The notes: generated by a model from the sequence alone, not told the origin. A DNA stretch of 64,000 bases from Myxococcota bacterium (GCA_023150845.1 JAKLKD010000002.1:1-64000), one strand, 5' to 3'. Positions 1-10,495 are shown, counted from the stretch's first letter. Made by a program: numbers and translations.

Positions 1-1648
1 TGGCGTGGCCAAACTCGAAGGTCGCGCCTAAGGTCGCCACCCACAAGGAGCCCGCCGAGGTGATCTCCCCGGCGAGGGGGTAACCCCGCGGGTAGTCGGG
101 ATCGCCGTCGCCGTCGGTGTCGGAGACGAGGTCGGCGCTCTTCTGCACCGTGCGGGTCACGAGCTGCTGGTACTGGCCCCCGAGGTCGATGTTGATCGGG
201 CCCGGCGCGCTGCGGGGGAAGAAGCGCAGGCCCACCCCGGCGGAGACGACGTGGCGGTCGCTGTCCATGTAGTTCGTGATGCCGGTCTGGTCGGGCACCG
301 GCGTCGGCACGAAGCCGTAGCCGCCGCGGAAGGTCGTCGTGAAGACGTTGCCGGGGCCCTTCTTGCCGGTCCAGTCCCGGGCGAAGCTCGTGCCCATGCG
401 CACGTTCACCGTGTCGTTGAAGCCCGGCGCCCCGACGTCGCTGCCCACCTTGATCGTCACCGAGCTGCCCGTGAGCGCCTCGACGCTCATCTCTTGGTAA
501 GGCGTCGTCGTCTCGGTGAACATCGACCAGTAGACCTTGTTGAGGTCCAAGGTGACGAGCACCTCGTTGCGGTCGTCCGCGCCGAAGTCGAAGCCCGTCG
601 CCACGCCGATGGTGCTCTGGGGCGGGTTGTACAAGGAGACGAGGTCCTTGAGCTCGATCTCGATGGGCTCGGCGAGCAGGGACGACAACAACAGCGTCTC
701 CCCGTCGAAGCTCACCTCACCGTTCGCCAGCACGGTCACGTTCGCCGTGGTCTTGGTGCCCCAGTCGCCGCGGTAGGAGTAGCCGATGGAGGTGTGCTCC
801 AGCACGTTCCACCAGGCCTCACCCTCGGGGATGTTGAAGCTCGTGAAGGCCGTCATGAACTCCGCGGGCTTAAACAAGAACCCGAAGTTCGGCGACATCG
901 CGGGCTTGAGGTCCAGCACCAGCTCGTCCACCTGGGAGGTGATGATCACCTCGACCTCGTCGTTGCCCTCCTCGTTGGGGAAGCTCTCGACGGTGGTGTA
1001 GGACGAGATGCGGATCCGCGCCGTCGGCTGGAACTTGAGCTGGGTGCCCGCGCCGACGTACACGCCCTGCATGAGCTTCACGCCCAGGGCCGGGTAGAGC
1101 GCGAAGCGGTTGTTCCGGTTGCGGAACATGACGTAGTAGGGCGTCTGGGGGTCCTCCATCTGCAGGCGCATCGTCGTCGCCGTCGGCAGGTAGACCGAGA
1201 GCCCGAAGGTGAGCCGCCGGTTCGACAGCCAGCGGTAGCCCCCCGAGGTGAGCCACTGATCGAAGATCGGGAACGCGAGGCCGATCTGGCTGCCCGCGGT
1301 GTACAGGCTCACGTCGTCGGGGCCACGCACGCTGTAGTCCGCGCCGACCGGCCCCGAGTTGGGGTAGCCGTCGGCGTCCTGGAGCTGCCCGTCGCCGTCG
1401 GTGTCGTAGACGATGTTGTTGAAGCCCTGGAGCCGGTCGTCCCCGACGATGCCGCCCAGGGTGAGCGTCGGGCGCTTGAGCTGGGCGAGGCCGGCGGGGT
1501 TGTAGTACGCGGCGTGGGGATCGTTCGCGAGCGCCGTGGCGGCGCTCCCGACGCCCAGGTTCGCGGCTCCTTGGCCGTAGGTGTCGGGCACGGTGGCCCA
1601 GGCGGTCTGGGACAAGGTGAGCAGCAGAGGAGCGGTCAGCAGGGACAT
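1..1648 (-). CDS. FadL/OmpP1-like outer-membrane protein (partial, C-terminus off window)
   Basis: The reading frame is open on the minus strand from an ATG at 1648 to the left edge of the window, about 549 codons, so the C-terminus is missing. It begins with a signal peptide (MSLLTAPLLL...AWA), then mature sequence containing GQGAANLGVGSAATALAND and AAYYNPAGLAQL. This glycine/alanine-rich N-terminus followed by the YYNPAGLA motif is typical of the FadL/OmpP1/TodX family of long-chain fatty acid and hydrophobic-compound transporters. The rest alternates short polar turns and strands ending in aromatic residues, as expected of a beta-barrel, and holds two DTDGDG-type acidic loops. It should sit in the outer membrane. 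The substrate cannot be read from the sequence. The lipoprotein gene at 1705-3654 lies directly upstream in the same direction and may be co-transcribed. Confidence 0.82.
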   Translation of the reverse strand, partial: MSLLTAPLLLTLSQTAWATVPDTYGQGAANLGVGSAATALANDPHAAYYNPAGLAQLKRPTLTLGGIVGDDRLQGFNNIVYDTDGDGQLQDADGYPNSGPVGADYSVRGPDDVSLYTAGSQIGLAFPIFDQWLTSGGYRWLSNRRLTFGLSVYLPTATTMRLQMEDPQTPYYVMFRNRNNRFALYPALGVKLMQGVYVGAGTQLKFQPTARIRISSYTTVESFPNEEGNDEVEVIITSQVDELVLDLKPAMSPNFGFLFKPAEFMTAFTSFNIPEGEAWWNVLEHTSIGYSYRGDWGTKTTANVTVLANGEVSFDGETLLLSSLLAEPIEIELKDLVSLYNPPQSTIGVATGFDFGADDRNEVLVTLDLNKVYWSMFTETTTPYQEMSVEALTGSSVTIKVGSDVGAPGFNDTVNVRMGTSFARDWTGKKGPGNVFTTTFRGGYGFVPTPVPDQTGITNYMDSDRHVVSAGVGLRFFPRSAPGPINIDLGGQYQQLVTRTVQKSADLVSDTDGDGDPDYPRGYPLAGEITSAGSLWVATLGATFEFGHA

Positions 1649-1704
1649 CCGCGTCTGATCCGGGTCAAAAGGGAGGGGGCTTGGGGGACGGGCCGGGGGC
1701 GGGC

Positions 1705-3654
1705 TCAGGGGGAGCCGCTGTCGCCCTCGTCGGCGTCGTCGTCGTTGAGCATGTCCATCACGTCGGCGGCGAGGTCGAGGACCCGGCCGAGCACGCCGCG
1801 GTTGATCAGATCGTAGAGGTAGCCGAAGGGGCCGTCGTCCTCAGCGGTCGGGCTCACGAGCTCCATGAGCGTCCAGTCCGCGCCGAGGCGCAGGCCGGCC
1901 ATCCACAGGGCCTCGTTGTCGAGGAGGGCGCGGGCCTCGGCGAGCACATCGACGGGCTCGGCGCCTTCAGGCTGGGCCTCCTCGAAGTTGAGCGCCAAGG
2001 CGTCGAGCTGCTCCAAGGAGAGCGCGGAGCTGGGGTCGAGCACCCGGGGGAGCACGGCGCCGAGCAGCCAGTCGAGGTCGGCGACGGGGCGCTGGGGCCG
2101 CAGGGTGCGCACGATGAGGGGCCGGGGCACCAGGAGCGGCACCACCTCGGCGCCGCCGTCTTCGCTCCACGGGTTGATCGCGAAGGTGGCCAAGGCGAAG
2201 GCGTCCTCACCCTCCGGGGTGAACGCGCCGTCGGTGGCGTTCACGAAGACGGGGAAGAGGCCGAGGCTGCGCTCCATGAGGCCGCGCTCGAGGCTGATCT
2301 GGGAGAACATCTCCGTGCGGCCCAAGAGGTCGAGCTCCAGGGCGAGGTCGGCGAGCTCAAAGAGCACGTCGAAGTCCACCATCTGGTGCATGACGTAGAT
2401 CGCCGGGATGATCACGTCGGTGATGCCCGTCTTCACCGCGGCGGTGAGCGGCGGCAAGGCGTCCTCAGCGATGCCGCAGAGGTCGTTCGAGGCGCCGTCG
2501 CAGAGATCCTCCGTGGTGTCGGAGAGCGTGGTGACGATCTCGCTGACGTCCTTCTTGTTCTCGTAGATGTCGTCCAGGGTGTCGAGCGCCAGCTCCAAAG
2601 CCGTCGTCTTCTTGCCCGTAGGCAGGACGATCTCCTCCGTGAGCAAGGTCGGATCGCCGCCGAGCTCCTCCGAGATGGCGAGCAGCTCGTCGATGATGCC
2701 CACGCCGTCCCAGCCGACGCTCTGGCCCTTGGAGTTCGTCGTGTAGAGCTTGGCCATCATGTCGGGGAGCTTCTGGAGCGTGCCCTCCCGCCACAGCCGG
2801 GCGTACTCGGTGACGAGCTTGCCCACGAGGTCGTCGTTCTTGGGGTTGCGGTCGAGGTCGCCGTCGCCGTCGAGGTCGCGGCTCACGAGGTACTGCAGGT
2901 AAGGCAGGAGGCGCTCGATCGGCGCCTGACCGGCCTTGCCGCCGTCGTCCATCATGAACAGGGCCAGATCGAGGATCGCGTTCTTGTCGTTCCCGGCGGC
3001 GGTGGTGCTCTCGTTGAGCACCTCCAGCATCGTGCGGGTGTAGTCGTCGCGCTCCTCGTCGGTCATCGTGGCCGAGGTCGCGTCCATCACCCGCTGGGCC
3101 TTGTCGACGAGGTCCGTGGCCAAGACGCGGCGGGAGAGGCGGATGACGCTGCAGGACTCGGGTTCGGCGCTCTCTTCGCAGGCCAGGAGCTCGTCGGCGG
3201 CCTCCCAAGACAAGGTGAGCGCCGCGCTGAGCAGGCCGCGCTGGGCGTCGCGCAGCTCATACGCCTCTTGGTACAACGAGAGCGCGCCCTTGAGGGGCTC
3301 GTCGGGATCCGACAGCAGGTTCGCGCCGAGCTCGAGGTTGCCGGAGAGGTCCACCTCACGCTCAAGCTCGTTGAAGGCCGTGACGAAGCTCTCCGCCGTC
3401 TCGGCGGTGCAGACGTACTCCACCGTCGGGGCGAGCTCCTCAAAGGCGCCGTGCTGGTTGAAGCACTCAAAGACGAGCAGGACCTCGTCGCCGCCTTGGA
3501 GGCCGTCGGTGAGGTTCGCCTCGAAGCAGGGGCCCTCGCCCGACTGGGGCGGCGCGAGCTGGGGCCCGTTCATGCCTGAGCCCTCCAGGCACGCCGGAAA
3601 CGACGACAGCGTGAAGAGAGAGACGAGGAGGCCAGCGGTCGCGCGCGTGCGCAT
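1705..3654 (-). CDS. large secreted lipoprotein, function unknown
   Basis: This is a 649-residue protein starting at ATG 3654, chosen because it opens a signal peptide (MRTRATAGLLVSLFTLSSFPAC) whose Cys22 is a plausible lipid-attachment site. The longer upstream frame adds residues with no signal character. The lipobox FPAC is atypical, so lipidation is probable rather than certain. The mature part is acidic and mostly helical-looking, with a DLDGDGDLDRN stretch resembling a calcium-binding thrombospondin type-3 repeat. No catalytic motif was recognised. It lies 56 bp upstream of the FadL-like barrel gene in the same orientation, so the two may form an envelope operon. Extracytoplasmic location is inferred from the signal peptide only. 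Confidence 0.7.
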   Translation of the reverse strand: MRTRATAGLLVSLFTLSSFPACLEGSGMNGPQLAPPQSGEGPCFEANLTDGLQGGDEVLLVFECFNQHGAFEELAPTVEYVCTAETAESFVTAFNELEREVDLSGNLELGANLLSDPDEPLKGALSLYQEAYELRDAQRGLLSAALTLSWEAADELLACEESAEPESCSVIRLSRRVLATDLVDKAQRVMDATSATMTDEERDDYTRTMLEVLNESTTAAGNDKNAILDLALFMMDDGGKAGQAPIERLLPYLQYLVSRDLDGDGDLDRNPKNDDLVGKLVTEYARLWREGTLQKLPDMMAKLYTTNSKGQSVGWDGVGIIDELLAISEELGGDPTLLTEEIVLPTGKKTTALELALDTLDDIYENKKDVSEIVTTLSDTTEDLCDGASNDLCGIAEDALPPLTAAVKTGITDVIIPAIYVMHQMVDFDVLFELADLALELDLLGRTEMFSQISLERGLMERSLGLFPVFVNATDGAFTPEGEDAFALATFAINPWSEDGGAEVVPLLVPRPLIVRTLRPQRPVADLDWLLGAVLPRVLDPSSALSLEQLDALALNFEEAQPEGAEPVDVLAEARALLDNEALWMAGLRLGADWTLMELVSPTAEDDGPFGYLYDLINRGVLGRVLDLAADVMDMLNDDDADEGDSGSP

Positions 3655-3731
3655 GAGCGCTCCAGAGTGGGGACAGACGTCCCGGTCAGAATAACCGGAA
3701 AGCGCGCCCGATGGGGGGCTCACTTGGATCG

Positions 3732-4121
3732 TCAAGAGCTGAGCGTCGCCTTCGTGCTCGGCGTCGCCCTCTTGCGGGGCGCCTTGGGCGCCTTGGACGG
3801 CTCGGAGGCGGCGAGCCGCAGCGCCTCGGCGACGAGGCCGGGCAGGGGATCGCCGACGAGCAATCCGGGGCTCACCCGGAGGTATTGGCGCCAGGCGCCG
3901 CCCCGGGGCGTCGTGAACAAGGCGAGGCCAGGCTGGCCGTGGAGCGCCGCCGCACGATCGGCGCCTACGCGCACCACGAGGGTGTCCTCGAAGGTGCCCA
4001 GAAACATCTGGCCGTTGACGAAGGCGCAGGGCATCCCGAACATCGACCGGCGCTCTACGCGGGGATCGTCGGGGAGCAGCCCCTCAAAGCGCTGGATGAT
4101 CTCGGCGGTGGGCTTCTCCAT
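3732..4121 (-). CDS. TfoX N-terminal-domain protein
   Basis: This 129-residue protein starts at ATG 4121. Its first 95 residues match the TfoX/Sxy N-terminal domain: an amphipathic start (AEIIQRFEGLLPDD), then VERRSMFGMPCAFVNGQMFLGTFEDTLVVRVG and LFTTPRGGAWRQYLRVS. The basic Ala/Pro/Lys tail (residues 106-129) looks disordered. In gamma-proteobacteria Sxy/TfoX promotes competence gene expression, but most stand-alone N-terminal-domain proteins elsewhere have no established role, so no competence function is claimed. It is divergent from the lipoprotein gene at 4272, with a 150 bp gap. The frame continues upstream of 4121, but those residues do not belong to the domain. Confidence 0.75.
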   Translation of the reverse strand: MEKPTAEIIQRFEGLLPDDPRVERRSMFGMPCAFVNGQMFLGTFEDTLVVRVGADRAAALHGQPGLALFTTPRGGAWRQYLRVSPGLLVGDPLPGLVAEALRLAASEPSKAPKAPRKRATPSTKATLSS

Positions 4122-4215
4122 GGCGGGGCTCCGGGTGCGCGCAGGCGCAGAGGCGAACGGGCGCCATCCTATGGGGTCCACAGGCCAATGTAAAGCCCAA
4201 GTTCGTGGCGGAGAC

Positions 4216-4244
4216 TTCACCCCCGGCCTCGGGGTGGCTACCTT
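4216..4244 (+). promoter_or_regulatory. candidate promoter for 4272 lipoprotein-msrA unit
   Basis: TTCACC (4216-4221) and TACCTT (4239-4244) are separated by 17 bp, about 28 bp before the ATG at 4272. The -10 TACCTT also occurs, with good spacing, upstream of the DEAD-box helicase gene, and a TACCCT variant lies before the oligopeptidase gene. This is a prediction from sequence only. Confidence 0.45.
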
Positions 4245-4271
4245 GATCCGCGTCAGCCCTGGAGCCCCGTG

Positions 4272-4880
4272 ATGAACCCCTCGACGCCTACGTTCAGCCT
4301 CAGCCCCCTCGGCCGCGGACTCTACCTCGGTCTCTTCGCCGCCCTCACCTCCGCCGCCTCTTGTGACGGCGCCTTGGCGCACATCGACGTCGAGGCTGGC
4401 GCCACGACCGTCGTCGAGGGCGCGACGCTCTTGGAGCAGCTCGCGGGCGACATGGGCTTCGGCGACTTCGTGAGCATGGACCTCACCGCAGAGGACGAGC
4501 TCGCCAACCAAGGCGTCGGCCCCGGCGACATCCAGGACGTGCGCCTCATCGAGTTCGCGCTCACGGTCACGAGCCCCCAAGGCGGCGACCTGAGCTGGCT
4601 GGAGTCGATGTCCTTGTACGTCGAGGCCCCCGGCGTCGAGCGCGCGCTCATCGCCTCGGCGGACGACTTCCCCGAGGGCGTCGGGAGCGTCAGCTTTGAC
4701 CTCTACGACGTCGATCTCACCCCCTACGCGGTGAGCGAAGAGATGACCCTGGCGACGGAGGTGAGCGGCCGTCGCCCCGACGAGGACACCACGGTGCGCG
4801 CGGACGTGGTGCTCGACGTCGGCGTCACCGGCCAAGGCGCCTGCAACCAGGCGAAGGCCGCCCGCGCGGCCTCGGAGTAA
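4272..4880 (+). CDS. small secreted lipoprotein, function unknown
   Basis: This 202-residue protein has an N-terminal hydrophobic segment ending in LTSAASC, with Cys31 as the probable lipidated residue. ATG 4272 is preferred over the overlapping GTG at 4269, which would add one residue. The mature protein is acidic and looks beta-rich ([30 protein letters not shown]), with no motif that suggests an enzyme. It is followed after 4 bp by msrA, so the two are very likely co-transcribed. That hints at, but does not prove, an envelope or oxidative-stress link. No homologous family was recognised. Confidence 0.68.
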   Translation: MNPSTPTFSLSPLGRGLYLGLFAALTSAASCDGALAHIDVEAGATTVVEGATLLEQLAGDMGFGDFVSMDLTAEDELANQGVGPGDIQDVRLIEFALTVTSPQGGDLSWLESMSLYVEAPGVERALIASADDFPEGVGSVSFDLYDVDLTPYAVSEEMTLATEVSGRRPDEDTTVRADVVLDVGVTGQGACNQAKAARAASE

Positions 4881-4884
4881 GGTC

Positions 4885-5541
4885 ATGTTCAGCTTCTTCT
4901 CCCGGGCGCCCAAGATGCCGAGCGCGGAGGAGGCCCTGCCGGGTCGCGCCGCGCCGAGCTTCACCTTCGAGGATCACCACGCCGTCTTGGGCCGCCCGCT
5001 CACGCTGGAGGCCGCCCCAGGGACGGAGCTGATCGTCGGGCTGGGCTGCTTCTGGGGGGCGGAGCGCCGCTTCTGGACCCAGCCGGGGGTGCTCACGACG
5101 GCGGTGGGCTACGCGGGCGGCTTCACGCCCAACCCCACCTACAAAGAGGTCTGCACCGGCCTCACCGGGCACAACGAGGTCGTGCGGGTGGTCTTTGACC
5201 CCGCGGTCACCTCGCTCACCGAGCTGCTCCGGGTGTTCTGGGAGTCCCACGACCCCACCCAAGGCTTCCGCCAAGGCAACGACGTCGGCACGCAGTACCG
5301 CTCCGGCGTCTACCTCGCCGACCCCGCCCAGCGCGCCCAGGCCGAGGCCAGCCGCCACGCCTACCAGCGCGCCTTGGCCCAGGCGGGCCTCGGCGTCATC
5401 ACCACGGAGATCCTCGACCGCCCGGCGTTTTATTACGCCGAGGACTACCACCAGCAGTACCTGCAGAAGAACCCCGGCGGGTACTGCGGGCTCGGCGGGA
5501 CAGGGGTGAGCTGCCCCGTCGGGGTCGGCCTCAGAAGTTGA
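4885..5541 (+). CDS. msrA: peptide-methionine (S)-S-oxide reductase MsrA
   Basis: MsrA reduces S-epimers of methionine sulfoxide in proteins and free methionine, using thioredoxin for recycling. The 218-residue protein carries the family signature [11 protein letters not shown] with catalytic Cys55. The conserved [24 protein letters not shown] segment and the [19 protein letters not shown] block follow. The C-terminus has Cys201 and Cys210 ([12 protein letters not shown]) in the usual positions of the resolving cysteines. Length matches bacterial MsrA (about 212 residues). The active-site codon is TGC, so this copy uses cysteine rather than selenocysteine. There is no signal peptide, so it should be cytoplasmic. 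It starts 4 bp after the lipoprotein gene. Its last 11 bp overlap the 3' end of the convergent gene at 5531. Confidence 0.95.
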   Translation: MFSFFSRAPKMPSAEEALPGRAAPSFTFEDHHAVLGRPLTLEAAPGTELIVGLGCFWGAERRFWTQPGVLTTAVGYAGGFTPNPTYKEVCTGLTGHNEVVRVVFDPAVTSLTELLRVFWESHDPTQGFRQGNDVGTQYRSGVYLADPAQRAQAEASRHAYQRALAQAGLGVITTEILDRPAFYYAEDYHQQYLQKNPGGYCGLGGTGVSCPVGVGLRS

Positions 5542-6136
5542 CGCCGGCCTTCCGCATGAGCTGCAGCACGTCGATGTTCAGGGTGAAGCTCTTGTTGGGC
5601 GAGAGGATGTCCACCTTCATCGACACCCAGGGCAAGATCGCCTTGAGCCCGGCGTTCGCGCCGATGTTGATGAGGTCCTGAACCGGCTTGTGGGTCTTGG
5701 GGTCGCTGAGCACGCCGATGACGGTGGGCGTCGCGATGGTGACGGCGAAGCTCAAGAGCCCGATCTTCTCCCCGGCGCGCAGGCGCGCCCAGTCCGCCTC
5801 GATCTTCGTCAGGACCGGGGTCTTGAGGTCGGCGAGCACCCGCTGGACCGGGTCCGTCGCCAGGATCGCCTTCACGAGATCCGCCCCGGAGCCCGGCTTG
5901 GGCTTGGTCTCGTCGCTGTACTCGGCGACCTCCGCCACGGGGTCCGCCGCCTCGGTGGCGCGGACGATCGAGCCCTCGACGAGCTCTTGGTTCACGGACT
6001 CATCCGCGGTCTGGCTGAGCCGCTCAGCGCAGTCCTGGAAGGTCTCCCCGCAGGGATCTTGGGCGTAAGCCGTAGGCGTCGCGAGCGTGGTGAAGGAGAG
6101 GGCCGCGCCCAGAAAGCTCAGGATAAACGTACGCAT
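5531..6136 (-). CDS. secreted protein of unknown function
   Basis: This 201-residue protein starts at ATG 6136, which follows a good ribosome-binding site (AGGAG, read on the minus strand) and opens a clear signal peptide ([19 protein letters not shown]...AYAQ). The mature N-terminus has a Cys pair ([14 protein letters not shown]). The centre is rich in acidic and small residues. The C-terminal half has hydrophobic stretches ([19 protein letters not shown]) and ends [11 protein letters not shown]. No known domain was recognised. It is probably periplasmic or outer-membrane associated. The 3' end overlaps msrA by 11 bp on the opposite strand. An 11-bp-arm hairpin lies between it and the upstream thioredoxin-fold gene, suggesting a separate transcript. 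Confidence 0.66.
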   Translation of the reverse strand: MRTFILSFLGAALSFTTLATPTAYAQDPCGETFQDCAERLSQTADESVNQELVEGSIVRATEAADPVAEVAEYSDETKPKPGSGADLVKAILATDPVQRVLADLKTPVLTKIEADWARLRAGEKIGLLSFAVTIATPTVIGVLSDPKTHKPVQDLINIGANAGLKAILPWVSMKVDILSPNKSFTLNIDVLQLMRKAGVNF

Positions 6137-6172
6137 CGGAGGACTCCTGCTTGAGGTCTCTCCGAGAGCATA

Positions 6173-6200
6173 GCGCGGATCTCCCGAGAGAGATCCGCGC
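6173..6200 (-). terminator. strong hairpin downstream of the selenoprotein gene
   Basis: Arms GCGCGGATCTC (6173-6183) and GAGATCCGCGC (6190-6200) are perfect 11-bp inverted repeats around a 6-nt loop. The element sits 49 bp past the stop of the minus-strand thioredoxin-fold gene and before the next gene start. No T-tract follows on the minus strand, so it may be a transcript-stabilising or Rho-assisted end rather than a classical intrinsic terminator. Confidence 0.55.
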
Positions 6201-6248
6201 AGAACGCTGGTTGATCCTATGCGCCTCGCCAAATGGCGTCAGCGACGC

Positions 6249-6995
6249 TCACTCCCCGTAGAGCAGCTCTTCGATCCGCTCGGGGTACCAGGTCGTGTCG
6301 ATCTCCTCGATCACAAGCCCGGGGCGCAGGTAGGTCGTGCTCGGCGTGGCGTAGCTCGGGTTCCACCGCTTGAAGACCTCAAGGGTAGGATCGACGAGCA
6401 CGGGGAAGGTGAGGCCGTTCTCATCTACGAGCGCCTTCGACGTCGCGGAGTCGCCGCTGCTCATGACGAGCATGATGAGGAGGCCATCCTCTAAGTACTG
6501 CTGCTGAAGTAGCTCCAACCCGGGAGCGTTTGCGAGGCAGGTGCTTCAGGTGAAGCCACCGTACTCCAGCAGGATGGTGCGGCGGCAGAAGTCGATGAGG
6601 TGGACCTCCTCGCCGAACTGGTCCATGAGCACGAAGTCTTCGGCGACGTCGCCGACCTCAGCCCCGGTGGGCTTCACGGCGTCCCGGCAGGTCGGGTCGA
6701 TCTCGTACATGCCGGTGTAGGGGTGCACGTCGGCGTCAAGGGGGTCAGCGCCTTGGCTGACCTCCCAGCCGTCCATGAACCCGTCACCGTCGGTGTCGGG
6801 GTTGGCGGCGTCGGTGCCTTGGTCCTGCTCGTCGAGGTCCATCAGGCCGTCTTGGTCGCCGTCGAAGGGCATATCGACCACCGCGGGGGCGCAGGCGGTC
6901 AAGAGGCCCAGCGTCGAGAGGCCAAGCGCCAGCCTGCCGAGCCGCGCGTTGGACGCGGAGGAGCTAGGGCTGAGCTGCGAGTTGGGTGTCGTCAT
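6249..6995 (-). CDS. thioredoxin-fold (TlpA/redoxin-like) lipoprotein with in-frame TGA, probable selenoprotein (UxxC)
   Basis: Read through one TGA codon (6546-6548), the frame encodes 248 residues. Residues 1-35 form a lipoprotein signal (LLTAC, Cys35). The start ATG 6995 lacks a clear SD. Residues 44-90 are thrombospondin type-3-like repeats (DGDQDG, DTDGDG). Residues 112-248 resemble a TlpA/redoxin domain: LLEYGGFT, then TGA at residue 150, then STC, giving U150-S-T-C153 exactly where the CxxC redox motif belongs. After it come APGLELL, FPVLVD, the probable cis-Pro218 in YATPSTTYL and LVIEEID. The domain is split in the same frame on both sides of the TGA, and a hairpin of bacterial SECIS type begins 18 nt after it. 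Envelope thiol-disulfide or peroxide reduction is inferred. Alternatives are a nonsense-mutated gene or a sequencing error. Selenocysteine machinery (selA/B/C/D) is not in this window. Confidence 0.75.
6512..6527 (-). promoter_or_regulatory. SECIS-like hairpin just 3' of the in-frame TGA
   Basis: On the minus strand the mRNA reads GCUCC-CGGGUU-GGAGC, a perfect 5-bp stem with a 6-nt loop. There are 18 nt between the UGA and the stem and 23 nt between the UGA and the loop. Bacterial SECIS elements are expected to be short stem-loops within the coding region just downstream of UGA, with a small apical loop carrying G in its first two positions. Here the second loop base is G, followed by two more Gs. 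The stem is short, so the match is supportive rather than decisive. Confidence 0.6.
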
Positions 6996-7084
6996 ATCCG
7001 TAGAGTACAGGATCTTCGGGGCAGATGTGACGGCCTGAAGCCAAGATTTCGACAAGGGCGATCGACCTGGGGTAGAGAGGAGCG

Positions 7085-7948
7085 GTGAGCCTCGTGTCCC
7101 GCGCCGCCCCGGTCTTCAGCGCGCTCTTCGGCGCACCGCCGGAGGCCCCCGCGTCCCCCGCGTCCGCGGGCTTCGTGAGCTTCGTCGGCCTCGTGTCCTT
7201 CGTGGCGTTCTTCTTCGGTGAGGAGCAGGGGATCCGCGGGGATCCTTTGGTGTACGGGGCTTGGCGCGCGGTGGTCCACGGCGCGGTCCCCCTCGCCGCC
7301 GCCGCGCTCTACGAGGCCCTCGTCGCCCGCCGGGAGCGCCTCCTCGCGGGGCTCGGCGCCCTCCTCGTCACGGCCTGCCTGCTCGCCCGGGTGCTCGCCC
7401 CGACGGAGCTCCGGGCGCGCCCCGAGCTCTGGGGGCCCGCGGCGCTCCTCGGCGTCGCTGCGGGGGCCGCGGCCTTGTTCCGCCTCGGCGCGCACTCGGC
7501 CTGGGGCTTCGGCCTCGGCGACTGGCGGTTCTGGCTGGGCCGGGCGGGGGCGGCCATCGCCGTCATCGTGCCCTCGGCCGTGGCCTTGGTCGCGAGCACC
7601 CCGAGCCTCGCCGAGTTCTACCCGACCTACAAGCCCGCCCGGACCTCGTCCGCCGCCTTGGCCGAGCAGATGGCGGGCATTGGCCTCGACTTTGTGGGCT
7701 GGGAGCTGCTCTTTCGGGGGTTTATCCTCCACGGGCTCGCCCGGCGCGACCCGATCCTCGCTATCTGGGCCCAGGCGATCCCCTTCGCGATCTTGCACTT
7801 CGACCGGCCCCAGGTCGAGAGCCTGCTGAGCCTCCTCGGCGGCCTGCTCGCGGGCTGGTTCTGCTTGCGCGCGCGGAGCTTCTGGCCGCTTTTTTTCATT
7901 CATTGGGCGCAGATGATCGCCGTCGCGAGCGCAGGTTTTGTGTGGTGA
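7085..7948 (+). CDS. CPBP-family intramembrane metalloprotease-like protein
   Basis: This 287-residue integral membrane protein starts with GTG 7085 behind a GAGAGG ribosome-binding site. Multiple hydrophobic segments fill the protein. The C-terminal part carries the CPBP (CAAX protease/bacteriocin-processing) motifs: GWELLFRGF with Glu207 and Arg211, AIPFAILHF with His238, and PLFFIHWAQM with His273. The usual first motif is EExxxR. Here the first glutamate is tryptophan, so the metal-site geometry may differ. Members act as membrane proteases in prenylated-protein or bacteriocin processing, but the substrate here is unknown. It is divergent from the thioredoxin-fold lipoprotein gene and read toward the oligopeptidase gene. 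Confidence 0.8.
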   Translation: MSLVSRAAPVFSALFGAPPEAPASPASAGFVSFVGLVSFVAFFFGEEQGIRGDPLVYGAWRAVVHGAVPLAAAALYEALVARRERLLAGLGALLVTACLLARVLAPTELRARPELWGPAALLGVAAGAAALFRLGAHSAWGFGLGDWRFWLGRAGAAIAVIVPSAVALVASTPSLAEFYPTYKPARTSSAALAEQMAGIGLDFVGWELLFRGFILHGLARRDPILAIWAQAIPFAILHFDRPQVESLLSLLGGLLAGWFCLRARSFWPLFFIHWAQMIAVASAGFVW

Positions 7949-7974
7949 GGCCGTGCCGGTCGCCATGATCGTCG

Positions 7975-8002
7975 TTCATCGGCGCGCTGAAGATGCTACC
8001 CT
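7975..8002 (+). promoter_or_regulatory. candidate promoter for the oligopeptidase gene
   Basis: TTCATC (7975-7980), a 16-bp spacer and TACCCT (7997-8002) lie 33 bp before the ATG at 8036. The -10 resembles the TACCTT elements at 4239 and 14075. The -35 is weak. Confidence 0.35.
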
Positions 8003-8035
8003 AAATGAAAACTTCACTCCCTCTTGGGGGGCTTG

Positions 8036-10129
<2,094 letters not shown>

Positions 10130-10135
10130 CGGGGC

Positions 10136-10495
10136 TCAGGGCTCGGCGCGGATGAGCGCGAGGCCCGCGTCGGGATCCTTAAAGCCCACCATGAGGGGCG
10201 CGCCGTCCCGCTCGATGATCGGCCGCTTGAGCAGCATCGGGTCGTTGGCGAAGGCGTCCGCCCACTGGGCGTCGGTGTAGCTGGCCTTCTCTGGGCCGAG
10301 CTGGCGGAACGAGCGCCCGGAGGTGTTGCGCAGGCGCAGCGCCCCGAAGGTGGCGATCCAGGCCTCGATCTGCGCCCGACTCGGCGGGTTCGCGCGCAGG
10401 TCGACGAAGGCGTACTCAATCCCGGCGAGATCAAGGTGCGTGCGCGCGTTTCTTACGCTGTCGCAGGTGGGGATGCCGTAGAGGGTGAGGGACAT
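10136..10495 (-). CDS. ArsC/Spx-family (YffB-like) thioredoxin-fold reductase
   Basis: This 119-residue protein starts at ATG 10495. The N-terminus LTLYGIPTCDSVRNARTHLD carries the single active-site Cys11 of the ArsC/Spx/YffB family in a CDS context instead of CxxC. The middle has RNTSGRSFRQLG and the C-terminal third has LLKRPIIERDG, both diagnostic. The closest recognisable type is YffB, a small glutaredoxin-like protein of unclear substrate. Arsenate reduction cannot be claimed because the arginine triad of true ArsC was not identified. It is convergent with the oligopeptidase gene (6 bp gap) and divergent from the gene at 10709 across a spacer with a large palindrome. It should be cytoplasmic. 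Confidence 0.85.
   Translation of the reverse strand: MSLTLYGIPTCDSVRNARTHLDLAGIEYAFVDLRANPPSRAQIEAWIATFGALRLRNTSGRSFRQLGPEKASYTDAQWADAFANDPMLLKRPIIERDGAPLMVGFKDPDAGLALIRAEP

Noticed and set aside
251..3579. Two long plus-strand open frames opposite the FadL-like and lipoprotein genes
   Set aside because: Their products are Arg/His/Val-rich low-complexity sequence, whereas the minus-strand frames have signal peptides and family motifs.
4885..5541. MsrA as a selenoprotein
   Set aside because: The GCFWG cysteine is encoded by TGC and no in-frame TGA occurs.
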